From the NCBI GenBank assembly GCA_905221605.1, contig CAJNDS010002796.1, positions 246,001 through 275,625 of the forward strand: 29,625 nt of DNA, written 5' to 3'. The stretch's first letter is position 1, and each line of letters begins with the position of its first letter. Positions 29,030-29,625 of the stretch are shown here, piece by piece. The DNA is from Symbiodinium natans (taxonomy: Eukaryota; Sar; Dinophyceae; Suessiales; Symbiodiniaceae). The notes under the pieces were generated by a model. It saw only the letters and a program-made list of their open reading frames with translations. It was not told where the DNA came from and made no database searches. Both the position numbers and the translations under genes were made by a program.

Positions 29030-29130
29030 ATGGCGTCTCTACAATGGAGGTCACGCCCTATTGTGAATCTTTTACTCGCAATTGATGGAGGTCACACCCT
29101 GTCACTACAAATGGGAGATTACGCCACTAC
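29030..29130. repeat. Degenerate direct repeats (acaatggaggtcacgcc type)
   Basis: Three related phrases: ctacaatggaggtcacgccc, gatggaggtcacaccctg and ctacaaatgggagattacgc. They are spaced about 45 and 20 nt apart. Confidence 0.55.
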
Positions 29131-29367
29131 TTTAAGTGGAATGATATTAAATAATAATATTGCATGATTCTTGAGGATTGCATCACGATGATAGGCAATC
29201 TTGATTATTATTCTTATATATTATTGAATTATTATATTTGAATATATATTGAGACATATAGTTAATTTTTGGATTCTTATTTCGGTTATGGGTATTTTTT
29301 TTCTCGGGCCGAGTTCGGGGTGGTGTTGGGAGTGTCTGTGTAATATTCAGAAATATGGAAGTATATA

Positions 29368-29454
29368 ATTTATTGGAAGTTTCTTATTGATGGATGTATA
29401 TGAGAATATACATTTATTGGAAGTTTCTTATTGATGGATGTATATGAGAATATA
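29368..29454. repeat. 44-bp tandem duplication
   Basis: atttattggaagtttcttat... at 29368-29410 is repeated exactly at 29412-29454 (period 44, one separator base). It lies in the AT-rich tail. Confidence 0.95.
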
Positions 29455-29494
29455 AATTTTTTATATGTTAGTTGTTGATATGATTTTTATAAGT

Positions 29495-29516
29495 AAAATT
29501 TCTAAAAAGAAATTTT
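29495..29516. repeat. Perfect inverted repeat (hairpin)
   Basis: AAAATTTCT-aaaa-AGAAATTTT: 9-bp arms with a 4-nt loop. The related phrase gaaatttctaaa recurs at about 29599. Confidence 0.9.
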
Positions 29517-29625
29517 CTCGTTCTAGGGTCTTTAATTATTATATTTAATTTTTAATTTAATAATAATGAAAGAAAATTTTCGGTTAATGAATATAGGAGA
29601 AATTTCTAAATAATAAAAGAAATGA

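Larger units (their letters stand above)
28841..29625. other. Very AT-rich terminal tract
   Basis: Base composition changes sharply from about half G+C to strongly A+T, most extreme after 29150. There is one 94-codon ORF (28883-29167) without a recognisable domain, and several hairpins and repeats. It could be an AT-rich insertion, an organelle-derived piece or an assembly join. Nothing in it identifies a gene. Confidence 0.6.

Noticed and set aside
1-29625. tRNA, rRNA, riboswitch, bacterial promoter or terminator signals
   Set aside because: No cloverleaf with a GTTC-type T-arm or conserved rRNA block was seen by eye. Bacterial-style signals are not expected here, and hairpins in the AT-rich tail lack context.

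Overview
The window looks like nuclear DNA of a dinoflagellate, most likely a Symbiodiniaceae/Suessiales-type genome. Reasons seen in the sequence: genes split into many short exons (down to about 30 nt); introns with mostly GC-AG, some GT-AG and two GA-AG boundaries, usually with G after the acceptor AG; abundant trinucleotide and hexanucleotide arrays; and TTTAGGG/CCCTAAA-like islands. No bacterial operons, rRNA, tRNA, CRISPR or recognisable transposase gene were found. The long ATG-to-stop ORFs are mostly misleading. The genes were found by joining short open segments whose phases agree across AG|G acceptors.

Layout. (1) 1.85-2.4 kb, +: a VOC/glyoxalase-like protein fragment in three exons. 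(2) 2.4-8.2 kb: gene-poor and repeat-rich, with a TA microsatellite, a 60-bp duplication, a modular element at 3.8-5.1 kb built from poly-C/poly-G, self-complementary AGTAGTACTACT arrays and a duplicated ~110-bp module, then AGC and CAACGG arrays. (3) 8.2-8.95 kb, +: an acidic terminal exon and a two-exon N-terminus with one membrane anchor. (4) 9.36-13.39 kb, +: a GH7 (cellobiohydrolase-family) gene with the E-x-D-x-x-E catalytic motif. (5) ~15.5-25.04 kb, +: a large split gene for an FHA-domain Ser/Thr kinase of the Chk2/Rad53 type, with nearly the whole catalytic domain readable and a basic nuclear-signal-like C-terminus. (6) 25.14-25.63 kb, -: two C-terminal exons of an unrecognised protein, convergent with the kinase. 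(7) 25.81-27.77 kb, +: a second unrecognised multi-exon gene with consistent phases. (8) 27.8-29.6 kb: no supported gene. The DNA becomes very AT-rich, with hairpins, a 44-bp tandem duplication and a telomere-like island.

Functionally, the kinase would be a nuclear checkpoint or DNA-damage-type signalling enzyme: the FHA domain binds phosphothreonine peptides and the kinase phosphorylates targets. The GH7 enzyme would act on cellulose, which dinoflagellates use in their thecal plates and cyst walls. The two have no obvious pathway link, and unidirectional runs of unrelated genes are usual in dinoflagellates. The exon chains come from manual translation and splice-site matching. Where phases or motifs do not close, the entries say so.
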